A model generated the notes under the pieces. It worked only from the letters and a program-made list of their open reading frames with translations. It searched no databases and had not been told where the DNA came from. A stretch of 5,186 nt of DNA from an uncultured Ruminococcus sp. (GTDB lineage: Bacteria; Bacillota; Clostridia; Oscillospirales; Acutalibacteraceae): the NCBI GenBank assembly GCA_902803035.1, contig CADCON010000231.1, positions 1 to 5,186 of the forward strand. Direction: 5' to 3'. Both the position numbers and the translations under genes were made by a program. Positions 5,055 to 5,186 of the stretch are shown in pieces. Within the stretch, counting starts at the first letter, position 1; each line of letters opens with the position of its first letter.

Positions 5055-5186
5055 AGAAATGCCATTCCATTCTGAATGCCGTCATTCTGGCGGGAATCGT
5101 ACTCCTGTTCCTCGGACTTTTCTACCTGGTAATAAAGGCGGGCATACCTTACCAGGATCCCACTCCCGCCATGCAGATGCGTTACG
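5051..5186 (+). CDS. Small membrane protein, N-terminal part only (cut by window end)
   Basis: The ATG at 5051 overlaps the pseudouridine synthase stop codon (ATGA). A GGGGAGA stretch (5036-5042) serves as ribosome binding site. The 45 visible codons give a short basic N-terminus (MKKCHS), one strongly hydrophobic helix (about residues 7-28) and then KAGIPYQDPTPAMQMRY. A helix followed by an IPYQDPTP-like segment recurs in short membrane proteins of Clostridia as I remember them, but no function is known to me. The open frame continues past position 5186. The overlap implies translational coupling to the upstream gene. Confidence 0.75.
   Translation, partial: MKKCHSILNAVILAGIVLLFLGLFYLVIKAGIPYQDPTPAMQMRY

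Overview
This 5.2-kb window looks like ordinary chromosome from a moderately GC-rich member of the Bacillota, probably Clostridia. The reasons are purine-rich AAGGAG/GGAGG ribosome binding sites, sigma-A promoters with exact 17-bp spacers, an elongator tRNA-Met of clostridial type with encoded CCA, a ydbS/ydbT-type PH-domain gene pair, and GC-rich genes separated by AT-rich gaps. The genus cannot be fixed from the sequence alone. No mobile element, CRISPR array or phage gene is visible.

Layout, left to right. (1) A tRNA-Met on the minus strand (6-82) has its own consensus promoter (124-152). (2) A GC-rich 14-bp tandem repeat (202-260) abuts the promoter (262-290) of a plus-strand gene (328-945). 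That gene encodes a zinc ribbon, one membrane helix and a small extracytoplasmic beta-rich domain. (3) A strong bidirectional terminator (963-1018) lies between this gene and the convergent two-gene ydbS-ydbT-like operon (3171 down to 1054), which encodes membrane-anchored bacterial PH-domain proteins behind a perfect TTGACA-17-TATAAT promoter. (4) A minus-strand pair at 3904-3284 encodes a 72-aa XRE/Cro-type regulator and a 128-aa four-helix membrane protein with a DERNKAI segment. (5) The divergent intergenic region 3905-4151 holds the promoters of the regulator and of the next gene, plus several symmetrical elements. (6) A plus-strand RluA-family 23S rRNA-type pseudouridine synthase (4152-5054) overlaps by 4 bp the start of a small membrane protein gene cut off by the window end.

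The most interesting observation is in the regulator's control region. Three 16-bp sites fit the dyad consensus GTnAAGTnnnYTTnAC. One covers the -35 box (4027-4042), one covers the predicted transcription start (3981-3996), and one lies at the core of a near-perfect 30-bp palindrome just before the ribosome binding site (3913-3942). This looks like a multi-operator autoregulatory switch for the XRE regulator/membrane-protein pair. The regulator could also influence the divergent pseudouridine synthase promoter. The protein functions are inferred from motifs and family memory; no database search was possible.
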